The notes beneath the pieces are model-generated. The model ran no database searches. It saw only the letters and a list, made by a program, of their open reading frames with translations, and had not been told where the DNA came from. Position numbers and translations under genes: made by a program. A stretch of DNA of 64,000 nt from Pachypanchax playfairii (lineage: Eukaryota; Chordata; Actinopteri; Cyprinodontiformes; Aplocheilidae), in assembly GCA_006937955.1 (NCBI GenBank), contig SSNP01000024.1:2772712-2836711 (forward strand), read 5' to 3'. Shown here piece by piece: positions 13,741 to 26,310 of this stretch. The first letter of the stretch is position 1, and every line of letters starts with the position of its first letter.

Positions 13741-16495
13741 GTAAGGGGATTTACCATAATGTCTACTGAGTAAGTATCTATTATACATGCCAATTAAGTT
13801 GTCTTGGATCAATAATGGACATTAGGGTTGCACGATATATATAAAATAAACCTTCACTGCCTTAGCAATGTGGTTTAGGGTGCAATAAATCCTAGTCTGT
13901 TACAGTCAAAGAGTCTATGTGCCCACACTGTGGAAGCTATTTGGTTAATCAGATGGACACTCACTGTCTTTGAAGTCAACACGTGGCTTAAGGCTGCCAC
14001 ACACTTCAGGATAATCTGGCCTAATTTTGTCCCGATCTGCCCCTTACAATCAAAGCCAGCAAAGGCCAGACTATCTGGCATATGTAAACAGTATCGTGTC
14101 TGATTTTCCTGTAGCGTGGGGTGTGTTAGGAGTGATTCTTCCCAATCTGATTCGCTCGGAAAGGAGAGATTGTAAATAATGAACATGTTCAATATTCACG
14201 ACTATACGTAAATTGTGAAGTGTGTGAAGTTTTTCGAGAGGAGCTGAGCATGCACAGTATGCAACGTCACTAAAGTACCGGACCAAAGCCAATCAAGACG
14301 CGAGCTGACTCAGCTGATTGACAGAGGAGGAAGTTAAAACAAACAAGAAATATGGTGTTGCTAAAAACCAAATATGTTGGACTACAGTTCTGTTTTATTC
14401 CTTTTAATGTTAAAAAAAAGTTGAACAGAGAACGACATGCAAAAATGACATTAAACAATTGCGCTTGAAATACAAATACCTGTTGCGGTTCCTGCTACAC
14501 ATGGACCGCAATGCACCCCCATTTTGTGTGTAATTAAATACTTGGATTGCTGCAGAGGTTATTGTCAAGAAGTTTGGGGTTTCGGCCTCAGACAAAGGAC
14601 GTATCATGGGGGTTTAGATGTTGTTCTGTAGGCTGGATCCGCGCTCCACCGATAGTGACAGGGAATTTTTTCTTTGATTGATTTATTTCCCTGGACTAAA
14701 GTAAATATCTGCACATTTGCACTAAGTGACTTTATCTCCTAAACATCTAACATGTGTTGTCCCTCTGATAGACTCATTCCTGAGCTTGTCCATCCTCGTC
14801 CCTCCCAAAGAACATGTTCATTTCTGCTACCTCTAGTTGTGTTTCCTGTCTCTTCCTCAGTGGTACCATCTCTAAACTTGACAACATCACTGTTCTCACC
14901 ACTGCTTAGTACATTCCATTTACTTTTTAGTCACATATCACTCCTGACATATTCCTCCACCCATTCCATCGGGCTTGCACATGTTTCTTGACTTCTTTTC
15001 CACATTAACAAAAACGGCTCTTATTTTGCCAAAATAAGTTAGTATTATTATGGTTAACATCAAATTTACTATTTTCTTCAATGCCTGTGAAATACACTAT
15101 TACTTTTCACTTACTATACACACCTTGCATTTTTTTCCTTATTCCAGCTCATCCAGTACGGAAAAGGATTTCTGTGTGGGGTTGTGGTGCAGTGACTCTG
15201 GGTATCTGGCTTTTATCTTTGGCCCTTGGAGCACCACCATCCTTCTACACTCGTTACCTCGACTTGCGACCCAGCGGTATCGACTTGGTGGTGTGTGAGG
15301 AATTCTGGCCTGACAGTGGCAATCTACGGTTGTTATACTCCTGCTTCATTCTAACAACCTCCTACATGATCCCACTCCTGTCAGTCAGTGTGTCCTACTG
15401 TGCCATCACCATTAGCCTGAAACGCTATTCAGTACCTGGGGAGCCTTCCAGCAGTCAACAGCGCTGGAGTCAAAGGAGGAAGAAGACGTTCTCTCTCTTG
15501 GTCGCCTCAGTACTGGCCTTTGCTCTGTGCTGGCTGCCTCTGCAGGTGACTGTAAAACAATCAAAAATTCAATCAGACTAGCTCGTCTTGGCAGAATCTT
15601 AATCTACATAGTTTAGTTAAAGCTTGGAAAAGCTTTTGAAGTCAAGTTCAACTTTATTTCCTTTCTATGTATCAGCAAATCATAAAGTTGGAAGCAGTGA
15701 AGTGATATAAAACAAACATGTTAAGGCAAAGAGATGATAGATTTCATGCATCATTTACCAAGAAGAGCCATCATCAAGCAATTGTGTCTGCAAAAATCAA
15801 CATCATTGTTCTCAACGAGTCCTGAAGAGGACTAAATGATTAGGGTTTTATCTCGATACTGAAGAAGAAGGATTATGATGAGGTAGTAGAGATCAAGGGG
15901 TTTTTTTTTGTTTTACTTTCATTTTCACAGTTTCCACCCAGAATAGTCGTAGAATCTCATTTCACAACTGTGAAACGTGTTGAATGCAACATGCAGATGT
16001 GTCATTTTTGTCTTAAAGGGTCATTGCACATCTTTCCTTTAGACAGGAAGAAGTCTAACTGACAAAATCTAGCTTTCAGTTTCAAATTGTACATCTACGT
16101 GAGCCTATCAAGGAATCACAAAAACCACAGCACTGAAACCTTGGAGTCCTAAAACTGTAGCAACAAACGTGTTTTATCTAGTTTATTTACAGTTATTAAA
16201 GACTTAAACTTATATCTCATAAAGCAGATGTGGATAACTTTACAGATGTTCCCATGTTTTTCTGTAGGTGCTGAACCTGTTGCTGGATCTGGACCCAGAC
16301 TTCCTTATAATAGGGAAACGTTACATAAACGTCCTACAAGTTTGCTGCCATTTAGTAGCCATGAGCTCTGCATGTTACAACCCCTTCATCTATGCTTCAC
16401 TGCACAGCAAGGTGCGCATGCATCTGAAAGGCTACCTCTGTCCTTGCCGCAACCGTCAGAGGGAAACGGTGGAGAGAATATCATCCAGGAGCTGA
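13284..16495 (+). CDS. prlhr: Prolactin-releasing peptide receptor-like GPCR (3 coding exons)
   Basis: Class A GPCR, predicted plasma-membrane receptor for RFamide-type prolactin-releasing peptides. Coding exons are 13284-13740, 15148-15545 and 16268-16495, with phases 1 and 0, giving 360 residues, a usual length for the family. Visible features: N-terminal NSS and NHS glycosylation sequons; GN of TM1; LAAGD of TM2; an intact VDRY at the end of TM3; ECL2 CEEFW, typical of PRLHR; FALCWLP in TM6; and CYNPFIY in TM7. Both introns have GT-AG ends: GTAAGG after the DRY region, and GTGACT after CWLPLQ. The start lies in GCCATGG just after a likely 5' UTR splice acceptor at 13280. Polyadenylation-like AATAAA motifs occur near 16990 and 17271. 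PRLHR-family membership rests on motif recall (the loop CEEFW, VPLT in TM2, MSSACYNPFIYA). Which teleost paralogue (prlhr or prlhr2 type) is unresolved. Confidence 0.87.
13800..14740. repeat. Probable DNA-transposon remnants in prlhr intron 1
   Basis: The stretch includes GGGTTGCACGATATAT (near 13826) and GGCTGCCACACACTTCAGGA (near 13992), both resembling ends of fish DNA-transposon repeats. It also holds several minus-strand open frames without domain similarity. I could not pair the ends or find target duplications, so extent and class are uncertain. Confidence 0.3.
14752..15010 (-). repeat. Degraded non-LTR retrotransposon fragment in intron 1
   Basis: Translated on the minus strand this gives pieces such as VQARWNGWR, SGVICD and KRQETQLEVAEM, separated by stops. 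They match the C-terminal end of a reverse-transcriptase polyprotein that is common in fish LINEs. The fragment is 5'-truncated and dead. It lies wholly inside intron 1 of the prlhr-like gene, antisense to it. Confidence 0.55.
15148..15545 (+). CDS. prlhr: prlhr-like exon 2 (TM4 to TM6)
   Basis: Starts after a TTATTCCAG acceptor in phase 1 and ends at CTGCAG/GTGACT in phase 0. It encodes TM4, the second extracellular loop with the conserved cysteine in CEEFW, TM5, a basic third loop (RRKK) and TM6 ending CWLPLQ. Confidence 0.87.
16268..16495 (+). CDS. prlhr: prlhr-like exon 3 (TM7 and C-tail)
   Basis: Starts after a TTTTTCTGTAG acceptor with VLNLLLDLD, contains TM7 with CYNPFIY, and ends with a short basic tail (CPCRNRQRE) and TGA at 16493-16495. 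The overlapping longer frame 16228-16524 is a shadow. Confidence 0.87.
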   Translation: MLNLLLDLDPDFLIIGKRYINVLQVCCHLVAMSSACYNPFIYASLHSKVRMHLKGYLCPCRNRQRETVERISSRS

Positions 16496-19360
16496 ACTTC
16501 TGGTACAACTTCTGCAACAACTGAGCTGCAAAGCTCATTTGTACCCCCAAAATCTATATTTAAACTGATTTAATGCACATAGTGTGAGAACAAAATACTG
16601 AAATCCATTGCTCTTCATGTGTCTCCAGTGTTTTGTGACTTCAGGATATTGTGTCTTCTCTTGTACCCCACCAGAACCAGTGCTAAATAAGGCTTCTTAT
16701 GACAAACAGGCAAAGAAGCAGATTCATACCAGAAGAGATGATGTTAAATACAACAAAAAGGAACCATATTAAGCCATCTATTTGGATCTTTCTGTTGTTC
16801 TTGGACAGCAAAGCTGCTTTCATAAACATTAAGTCGATCCTGAAGCTTTACGGAAACCCAGCAGAGACATAAACCAGCCCCGAGGCTGAGCAGCCGTGCA
16901 GAAGACACATGCTGGAGGCTGAGACCCTGGGTGGTTATACTAGTTAAAAGATGTGATTATATTTGCAGTAAACACTTCAGAAAGCTGAATAATAAATTCC
17001 TCTCACCGGATTACAGACCAAGAAGAGGAAAAAAGTGCAAATGACATGAGTGTTTTATTTTTACATTTGAAACGTCTGTTTTCTGGTCTTGTTTTTAACG
17101 TTTCCTTTATGTTGCTTTTACTATATTAATTATATGAAATGCACATTAGCTGGCTGTTTTACTTTGAAGTGTTGTGTACTTTTTTTTTTCATCATGTTTG
17201 TACAAAACATGATTTTATTTCTATTTTGTTTTTGTAAATATTCTCTGTTGGTGGGAACAAATGTCAAAAACAATAAACAAACATACCTGTTGGGTGAAAT
17301 ATAATGCTAATAACACTTTGCAATTCCAGTATTTCATACAATAATGCTACCTATTAAACATTTAATACTTTGACACAGAGAAAACAAAATCAAAACCGAC
17401 TTAATACTCAACTTAGTATTCAAAGCACGACCAATGCAGTCACTCATGAGCATCTCTGCACTGACGACAGTCTCGTCAAATTTGCATTGAGTATGAATAA
17501 TAATGATATCAACGGTAAACCAGAGCAGAGTGTGAATATGGTCAAAATTATATGCAACCAGAAATAATTCAGTTTGGTTTAGACAGTTTTCAGCGATGAT
17601 AATGATTTTAAAACACAGATTATCTTTCTAGGGATGATTATGAGGATTGCACACTATAGAAAACCACATTTTCTAACAACTAACTTAATAAAAAAACCTC
17701 TAAACACTATTTCTTTGATCAAGTTAATGGCATAAGAGCAGAAATTCTCAGCATAGCTTCACTCAAATTGTGGTTCCCTGGCAAATGATGCTGATGCCAG
17801 CTCTCACATTATAACAATCAAATTACTGTGCTGCTTGTTGCCTGGCAGCTGGGTTATCCATATTTATTTATTTATTTATTTGTATATATGTCCACATTTT
17901 TTTAGACTAAATTCCGCTCCACTCATTTTGGTTTATGGCCTGATGCTTTCTAGAACTTTGTTTTTTGATTCATGGAAGAAAAAACAGTGTTAATACCTAT
18001 CATTCCACACTTTTTCCTCAGCTAGTGCATTGAAATCTAATTTTAAAGACTTGGGATAGTTTTTGAAAAATGGCAGACTAAAATGGGAAGTTTTAGGCAA
18101 TTTTTTCTGTCTTTTACAAAAATCTGTTTTATCTGTTTGAAAATAACAGAATTGAACATGATTTGTTAACACATACAGAAAACAAATTTCCTCCAAAAAT
18201 TCTTTCCAAAACCCACAATAAATATTCTTTGTGAGTCAGAGGAAGTCAGACGGGTAAATCCTTCACGTTTCCTAAGACAAAGAGAACAACATTTCAGGCA
18301 TTTCACAAAACTTTGTTTAAAAATAGACTTAAATCATTAATTTAGCTCAATGTGGGCCACACAAATGTGAACTCTCAACAATGTGAACAATGGGAAGGAT
18401 GACCATGTAGACAGCTTCCTCTTGTAGGAAAAAACCACAGATTCCTACATGCCAGTAACGTCAAGTTACCGGCAGTTACTGGGGAAGCAGGCGCATGCGA
18501 GAAAGGACAGACAAGACCAAACATGAAAGAGTAAGCAAAGGAAATAAGGGATGGATGGAGTGTGACTAATCATCTTGACAAATGGTTGCTTTTAGATAAG
18601 GTAAGTGTCAGGATATTTTAATACCCCGAATTTAAATAACTATCAAAAAGACCATCAGTCAGACACAGAGGTATGGTTTCAATGAGCTTTGCAAAGGAGA
18701 ACCCCCAACCAAGGTGTTGAGACGATTCTGATGTGTTCACTTTTGCATTGCCTTTTTATTCACAAAGACACCTCCCATCTGGATGGAGCAAGGAAGGGAA
18801 ACAAGTGTGGGTCAGATAATGAAGTCAGAGTGTAGTAAACAAACACATAATTGGATGGACAACAGTCACAGGTCGTAAACCAACTGGTTTCCAAGATAAA
18901 CACAGAAGCGTTGATTCAGGCCAGGTCACTTTCTGTTCACTTACTCCTGCAGCATGACCTGTGACCTTTTATCAACATCGTAAAACCTTAAAATCTCAGT
19001 AAGATTGATTTAAATGGTGCAGCATCTGGCCTGTTTGACTTGTTTTAAACATGAATTTACATCATCTTTAAAGAACATGGATTATCAGACTGTGCTCTGG
19101 TACGAGATAGCAACAAGCAAACACATGGTTTTTGGTCCAAACATAGTTCAAGCGTTTGGTTTGATTGTAGAGAATATAAACTCCAGATGTGTCATGGGAT
19201 TGCTCCTTCATCTTCTTTCAATGACCCAGTTGCTCCTGTCTGTTAAGGTGAGGATAGACCTGTGCAGAAAGTAAAGCTATCAAATTACATTCCAAATGTC
19301 ACCTATTGTCAAGAGATTTAGATCATGACAAAATCATCAGATTGTGGATAAAATGAGCTC
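16496..19360. other. 3' flank of prlhr-like gene, gene-free
   Basis: Contains the likely 3' UTR of the prlhr-like gene with AATAAA-type motifs near 16990 and 17271, and an (ATTT)n microsatellite at 17861-17881. No further exon was recognised. Confidence 0.45.
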
Positions 19361-19575
19361 ATTCCATAGATTGGGTGGGCTCACCCTCAAATAAGCTGAT
19401 GAGCTCTGTCCTCTAGGGGGAGCTCAGAGTAGAGCCACTAGCCACCAATCAGTTGCCTTGGGATCCTCAAGGAGAAGCTGGAGAGGGGGGTGTAGGTTCT
19501 CTTCCTGGACCTGTTTCTCTACAACCTGTTATTTAACAAGCAGAAAAAAATAGATGGACAGACTGACGGGCGGGC
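19361..19575 (+). repeat. RTE-like LINE 3' fragment
   Basis: Blocks such as GGGTGGGCTCACCCTCA, GGAGCTCAGAGTAGAGCCACT and AAGCAGAAAAAAATAGATGG recall the end of the RT-coding region and the short tail of the abundant teleost RTE-type LINE, which ends in TGGA-type repeats. The copy is short, gapped and non-coding. Confidence 0.5.
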
Positions 19576-20199
19576 AGAAGGATATATAGAAACTAATTAA
19601 TTATTACTTTTTGGATCTGGTTTGAACAGATTTAGCTTCCAGTGACAAAAAATCAATAATATCATAATATTTATATTGACATTAGAAAAACACTGAGTCC
19701 TGGATGCTCTCTAGATCTGATTGTATTCCAGTGTCAAACTGTTTAGTTACTTTTGAGCCAGTATTCCTTGAGCTAAAATAAATTCTGTGTTAATTCTAAC
19801 ATCAGTTCCCTGTGTAATATCTTTGTGAATATTTTTCTCTCCTTGGTTCTGTTTCATAGCTTAAGCCCAGTGTGCGACTCTGAACCTGTAACTACCCTGG
19901 TGGACCATTTGGTGCATTTTCCTGCACTACAAACTGTTGTGGGTTAACTTCTGGAAGAGTCTTCACTAACTTGAGTCACTAAGAAGACTCTTCCGCTCTG
20001 AGCTAAATATCAGTCTCCTATCAACACCATTTGGCACCGTGCTGTTCAGGTTTATTTCACCTGCTGCTAACTCCAACTCCTAAGGACTCAACTAGCTCTC
20101 CTCATATTGGCTTCTCTCCTCCTCAGACTCCACTGTGTTCTAGCACAAACAGCAACAAAAAGCAGTCAGCAAGGTCACCATTGCCAGAATCATTATGAC

Positions 20200-21158
20200 C
20201 AGGGGTGCACATAATATTTTTGGCCTGGTTCTCAGAAGAGAACCTAGGGTTGTTGCTTGGTCCTCACATTTTTAAATGTGTCTCGCTGTGTCTCTTCCAA
20301 GCTCCTCTGCCTTGTTTTTGGTTTCATCAAGCTTCAAATTCAGTCTGTTTACTTTACCTGGCTCTATATTTGTTTCAATAAAAATCCTTTAATTGTTGAA
20401 AAAATTAAGAGAAACCAGTAAAATATAAAAATACTGGTAAAAAAAAACCTTCAGAGTTCAGGTTGGATTGTTTACAGGTTTGATTGTTCACTTTAATTTA
20501 CATTTAACAGTTTGGTGTTGAAATTTATTAGTCAGCTGTTGGGGCTTCTGTCATTTACTGTAACTGTTTTTTGTTTTGAAATGATGAGGATGTTTGTAAT
20601 GTGATGCAGTCAGATAAAAAGATACACTGGACAGTTATGGGGCATTGACTGCATATTCCATAGTGCTTTGCGCGCATTCAAAATGGCGCGGATCAAAGAC
20701 AAATACGCTGATACTGTTGATTAAAACAGGTGGTTTTCTGTATTTTATAGCACAAAAAGGTAGTTATACACGTCTGTGCCACGATGGTCTATTTGTCTTA
20801 TTCAGTGAATTTTTTCAGTTTTGACACGATGCAGAATCCTGAAGTCAGCTGCACTTATCTGACTGACTGAAAATCCGTCACACTGGCAAACTGATACACA
20901 GAGACAGAGAGAGACGCAGCATCAGCTGATCACCTGGAACTTCGGCGTTCTGGCTGAGAAACATATCAGTCAAACAAAATAAGTCAACGGGATTCTTCAT
21001 TTATTTGACAATGAACCGCCTCTGATTAACCTAAAAATTCACGCAGCTCAGCCAAACCAATGTTAAGTACGCAAACGCGTGTTGCAACTTTTCATCTGGT
21101 GCGCATTTTATATTTTGACAGTGTGTGCGGACCTGCGGACCACTTATGTGCACCCCTG
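20200..21158. mobile_element. hAT-like DNA transposon, ~959 bp, non-autonomous
   Basis: The left end CAGGGGTGCACATAA is inverted at the right end (TTATGTGCACCCCTG). Flanking 8-mers ATTATGAC (20192-20199) and CTTATGAC (21159-21166) differ at one base, consistent with an aged 8-bp hAT target duplication. No transposase frame survives. The open frame 21060-21515 straddles the right end and is not a gene. Confidence 0.75.
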
Positions 21159-21166
21159 CTTATGAC

Positions 21167-23286
21167 TTCACAGCTGCTGACTAATTTCTTCTCTGCCTCC
21201 AGATCTGTGAGACTTCTCGGTTCCAGTTACCTGTGTCACAATAAATCTTTTACTTACCTTTTCACTGTAATCTGGCTTCAGTCCTTTGGGTCTGTACATC
21301 TGAGCCACCATGACACACAGTGGGCAAAAGAGTACCTGAAGCTTTTAGTCAGCATTTTATTTAACCTGGACATCTGTTGGTGTACAATCCCTTGTCCATT
21401 TCTTTGCTTCTCTGAAACAGCAGTGACAACAGATAGACCCCTCACACTGAGAGTGTCTCTAAGCAACCTCAGAACTTTGGATAAGTTCTGCATCACTTCA
21501 TTTGTTTCAGATTAGAGAAAAATCTGACAATGACTCAAAAGTGCACAGAAGCTTAAAGTTTTGTGGTAAAAATGGGTCACCACAAATAACTCTTTCGGGT
21601 TAGATGAATACATTGCAAGGATAAAAATATATTTCACGTTTCATAAACAAGATATCTTTTTGACAAAATGAACAATGTAATTACCAGTATATTTAGTTAT
21701 TAGATAATTAGATGCCTGCATGGAGTTTGACACACAAAACTTAACGTAGCTGATCAATGTTTTGCTGTCATTAAAAATAACTTGACTGTAAAACCACACA
21801 GCTCACTAATGTTTCTCCACAGGCAGCTCTTAACATGATAACAGCCAAATAGATCATTAGAGGGTTTTTATTATTTAAGTTTAGAAATATTTAAACAAAA
21901 CTTTAATCAGTTACAAGTGCAAAACTGTGACTGTGCCATGATTCAATCAATCTGTTTATAGCAAAATCAAACTGTCAGCAATCCCATAACAAATGTGTTT
22001 TTAAGGGGAGAAAATGCAAACAGACAATGAGAACGTTACAACACTGCAGGGTGAAAATGGAGTCTAGTGAAAATGTTAACAGATAAATATCACAAATAAT
22101 TCTTTGGTTCACAGCTTCTTCACACCTATTGTGTCTTCTATTGCACATAATTTAAAAATCTAATCTGCACATGTACAAAATCATATTTACATATTTGTGT
22201 GATGATTACAAGTAAAAAAGGGCAGTTTTTTTCATGATTCACGTCTGATCGCTCACCATGTTTGTTTCATCGTGCCACATGTCCTATCTCGATGTCATGT
22301 TATCCCCTGATCCACCACCATAATCGTGATTATACCAATCTCCTGTGTCTCACCTGAGTTCCCTCATCCTGCTTATCTGTCTCTAACATGTCCACAGTCT
22401 GTCTCTTAACACCAGATTGTGTGTCAGCTGAAATATAACTTACAAGTAACTTTGTCCATGTTAAGTCTTCTGATCATGAACCTGGTTTCTGCCTACCTGA
22501 CTATGTCTGTGACTTCTTCTTTTGGGTTTTAGAAATTGTGTTAATTGGATTGATGCTGACTCTCTTTTCTCTTCTGCAGAACCCCCCCCTCTATTGGATA
22601 TTTGGATTCTGGATGTTTAGTATTTTTTTTATAACCACATTTTCATCAAATACACCTTTCTGTCAAACAGAAAGTGCGTTCACCTGTGAAATCCCTGCTG
22701 ACATCATCATTTCCTCTCTGCTCAGCAGCTCACGCCCTCCTCCTTCCTTCCAACACACTGGAAGGGGGGAGTTTTCCAGAGAAGCAGTTCTAACTAGCTG
22801 TCTGCTGGATTTACTATGTACAACATTGCAACAGATCTGAACATTCATCTGTTGAGTAATCACTCTGAACCTGCCAGATGCTAAAACAGCCAGCAATAAC
22901 AACATCAAGCAGGATAAAAGACAACCCCAACGTAGTCAGCATTAATGAATGGCAACATTTCTTGGCAACATTAATCACAGTGTCCGTCTTTTACTCACTG
23001 CAGAAGATGTGTGACTTTACATTGCACGTCAAAGGGGGGATTTCAGTAGCATATTAATGTACCCGACTGCCTACTTTAGAGTAGTAGTAAAAAATTCCAA
23101 ACAGAGAGCATTTAAGACAATTGCTCATTTATCCATTTTGTTCTGTTTAACCATCGTCAGGTCACTGCCTGGGGCAACAAATTCAGGAGGAAAACTTTCT
23201 CTCACCACGGAGCAGCAAAAAAGTTCAAATTCTCTGGTGTTTTATGAAACTGTTTCATACTGGCTAATCAGTACTCTAAAAACCTG
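21167..23286. other. Gene-free stretch
   Basis: No exon with recognisable similarity. The frames at 22538-22840 and 22663-22908 overlap on opposite strands and look random. Confidence 0.35.
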
Positions 23287-23500
23287 AGGTGACAGAACCT
23301 ATTCAGTGGTGGCCCCTAAGCTGTGGAACAGCCTGTCTTTGAAAATTAGAGCAGCTCGGAGCGTTGATTAATTTAAATCTTTGCCCATTTCTTTTACTGG
23401 TTTTGAGTCCTAGTTGAACAGGACTTCTTTATTTTTATTGTGCTCGTTTAATGGATTCATGTTTTTTAATGTGCTACTTACAAACTTGTTTATCAGCTAT
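23287..23500 (+). repeat. LINE reverse-transcriptase C-terminal fragment
   Basis: The plus-strand translation gives YSVVAPKLWNSLSLKIR followed by AARSVD and a stop. The APKLWNSLP-type block is characteristic of the C-terminal end of several fish LINE polyproteins. The copy is 5'-truncated with a premature stop. Confidence 0.5.
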
Positions 23501-23539
23501 AAGTCAAGTTACTTACAAGTAAAACGTTTTGAAGAAATG

Positions 23540-25436
23540 ATGTAAGACAACACAGATATTAAACGTAAAGACACATGTTTATCTTTTACCTTCTAGTATT
23601 CTGGTATAACAAGCAGGGTGAGTGGTGATACTGTACAAAACAACAGCAAATGATATTTCATTGTCATTATTTATTGGACAAGAATACAAGGAGAAGAAGC
23701 ATAGACAGAATTGTCTAATGTCATGATTACATAATTTTTAAAACCACCTTTTGTTGCAACAGCTTGTGATAGACATCTTTTATATGATTGCCTCAGTCTT
23801 CCACAATGCTTTCGAGAAGTTGTGTCCCAGTTGCAAAATGTCATCAGTTCATTGACGTTTTCTAGTCTGTTGTTTCTTACACAGCCGTCTGAAGGTTGAA
23901 CTACTGCCTTTCAGTCAGACCAAGGTCTGGATTTGTAATACATATATTTTCAGCAACCTATTTGTCTGGAATTTTAATCATAGTCATATATAAAAGTAGA
24001 CGAAGTGAGTCCATAAGCTTAAGTTATTTAAAGTCATCCCATAATATCCTATTCAAGGGTTTTTTCACATGCTTTTTGTCTGTGTAAGAAAACATATAGT
24101 TATGGTAAACTTGATATTTCTGAGCTTGTTGGAGCGGGAATTCAGGAATGTACCTATAGAAGGTTCAGCAGACACAACTAGCTCCAGTATTCTTCTCTTT
24201 GAATACAAGTTTCTATATCTGTCACACACACATCTAACTTTCACTCAGTAAACATTTTTCAAAATATATTTTCAATTTTGTTTTTAACAATCTTCTATTA
24301 TGAGATTCTTAACGCTTCATTCCAACAGTCGTGTAGATAATATCCAAACAGCACTTTAGTATGTGCTACACAATAGTTTTCCTTGATTGAACTTTTTGTT
24401 AGCTTTATATTTAACTGATTTCCAGCACCAATCATGAGGGTATTTGTATGTATTTTACTGAGCAAAGCCTAATTCATTGATCTTCTGTCTACAAAAGATC
24501 AATATCACCAAAGCAATTTAGATCCAATCCAATCTAAAACATTCGTTCCCTGCTACACTTATACTTGAAACACATTCACTCATGTTGGGTTTTCTGTCAC
24601 CACAGTGTTATTTGTTAACCGATAATTACAATTATAACACTTATATTTTTAAAACACAAAGAAATGCCCAAAATAATGGGCTGTATTTAAAATGTAAAAA
24701 CACAAAGTCAAAAACATTTATTCAACACAGGTGTTTATATTCTATTTTAACATGCATGCTACATGTTAATCTGTTATTAAAACAATTCACCAGCTAAGCT
24801 TTGGATAAACTGGGTCTACTTTTCTGTAACTCATTTTATAACTAACTTGTGGCCTGATACAAAATAAATACAACATATTTATTTTACATGTCATCTGCTG
24901 ATACAACACTGAGTTTATGGGAAAAAATGCTCTTGTACATTTTTAGAGAATTTTCTGATAAAATATTCAACAGTCAACTTGATGATAATGATGTCACATG
25001 ACCACTGCTTGATGTCATGGCTGATTGCTGGTCTGAAAACTTTCTTGTACCAGTAATCAAAGAGAAAATGTTCTATGATCCTTTTTTTGTTATAATCACC
25101 TGAGCGTCTGAAATCTGACTGATTTGTGCCTATTTCAGACATCTGAACACGTTTCGCTCTTAACTCATTGCAAGTTTCAACCCAAGACTATTGACCTATA
25201 TGTATTTATGAAAAAATTGGATTTTGAACAATTATTTGTGAGTTTGATCCGTCACACTGGCTATGACACACCGCTTTGGCTGACTGAGTCGCAATTTACT
25301 CTAGTGTCTCCACATGTGATGGAAGAAGAGCTGCTGTTCTGCTCAACAGGTTGCTTTTATTAGCCAACAAAAACAGTTCCTGTAAGCTGAAACTGCCACA
25401 ACTACCACCACCGCATTTCCCTCATTCTTTTGTTTT
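23540..25436. other. Gene-free AT-rich stretch
   Basis: No exon, repeat boundary or RNA gene recognised. Confidence 0.35.
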
Positions 25437-25446
25437 TCTGAGCAGT

Positions 25447-26310
25447 CTAACCCCTCCTTTCCACTGAATGCGCAACAGACGCGTCACATAAGTGATGCAA
25501 AATATGCAGCTCATAGCCGCAATTAAAGTCAATGGGACAGTTTCCACCGGGTGCGAAGCAGCATGCATGACCCCTGCTTCCCAATGGACGCGTGAGCAGC
25601 GTGCAACGTTAGTGCCGATAGCCACCAATAAAGTCAATCAGACCCTTTCCACTGCACGCGCAGCAGCAGTTCTATTTTTTACGTGGTACGCTTCTAAAAC
25701 GTGTCAAGTTCAGCAGTTTTGTTTGGACCAGTCAGGAAATCAGGCGTTCACACCCGGAAGTTTCAAAATAAAAAGACACGTTCCGGATTTCTGTTTGCGA
25801 GACTACGAAAAAAAAGTACCTGTGATGGGTTTGAAGTCCGTAGGTGGTGTGAAAATTAGCCACATACCTTCTGGATACATGTTGTCGTCTTTCTACCTGC
25901 TTGTTGTTGTGTGTACTGACGAAATCACGTGCGTTTTCACTATTCTCGTGAGATTTTGTGATCTTCCAGGACCAGCTGGATGTGACACTGCGTGAGTGAT
26001 TTACGCGTGTGGAGCGCTCCCGATAGGAAGGAAGGGATGCGCTGCTGATTGCGCGAGCAAAACGTTGTGCACTGCCGACGCGTCCAGTGGAAAGGAGCCT
26101 TGAGATGCATCTCAGAAGCATAGAGTTGCAGGCATTACTACGCTTCTAAAATGCGTCAAGCTCAGCAGTTTAGTTTAGGCCAGACAGGAAATCAGGCGTT
26201 CATGAAACGTAAAATACCCGGAAGTTTCAAAATAAAATTTCCATTTAGGAGATTACAAAAAAATACAGTACCTGTGACGGGTTTCTCAGTGGAAAGGAGG
26301 CGTAACAGGT
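25447..26310. repeat. CpG-rich composite repeat with internal duplications
   Basis: The left end CCTCCTTTCCACTGAATGCG pairs with the inverted right end near 26075-26100 (GACGCGTCCAGTGGAAAGGA). Related TTTCCAC(T/C)G-GCG motifs recur near 25547 and 25646 with a roughly 100-bp spacing, each preceded by AAAGTCAAT. A block at about 25687-25850 (GCTTCTAAAACGTGTCAAG) is repeated at about 26139-26295 (GCTTCTAAAATGCGTCAAG), followed by another AGTGGAAAGGAG end at 26288. This looks like a DNA-transposon-derived repeat with a partial second copy. The open frames here are not genes. Confidence 0.55.

Noticed and set aside
21060..21515. 151-codon plus-strand open frame
   Set aside because: It starts inside a hAT element and runs across its right end; composition is non-specific and no domain is visible.
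25492..25995. 167-codon open frame and its 129-codon antisense partner
   Set aside because: Both lie in the CpG-rich repeat; openness follows from the repeat composition, not from coding.
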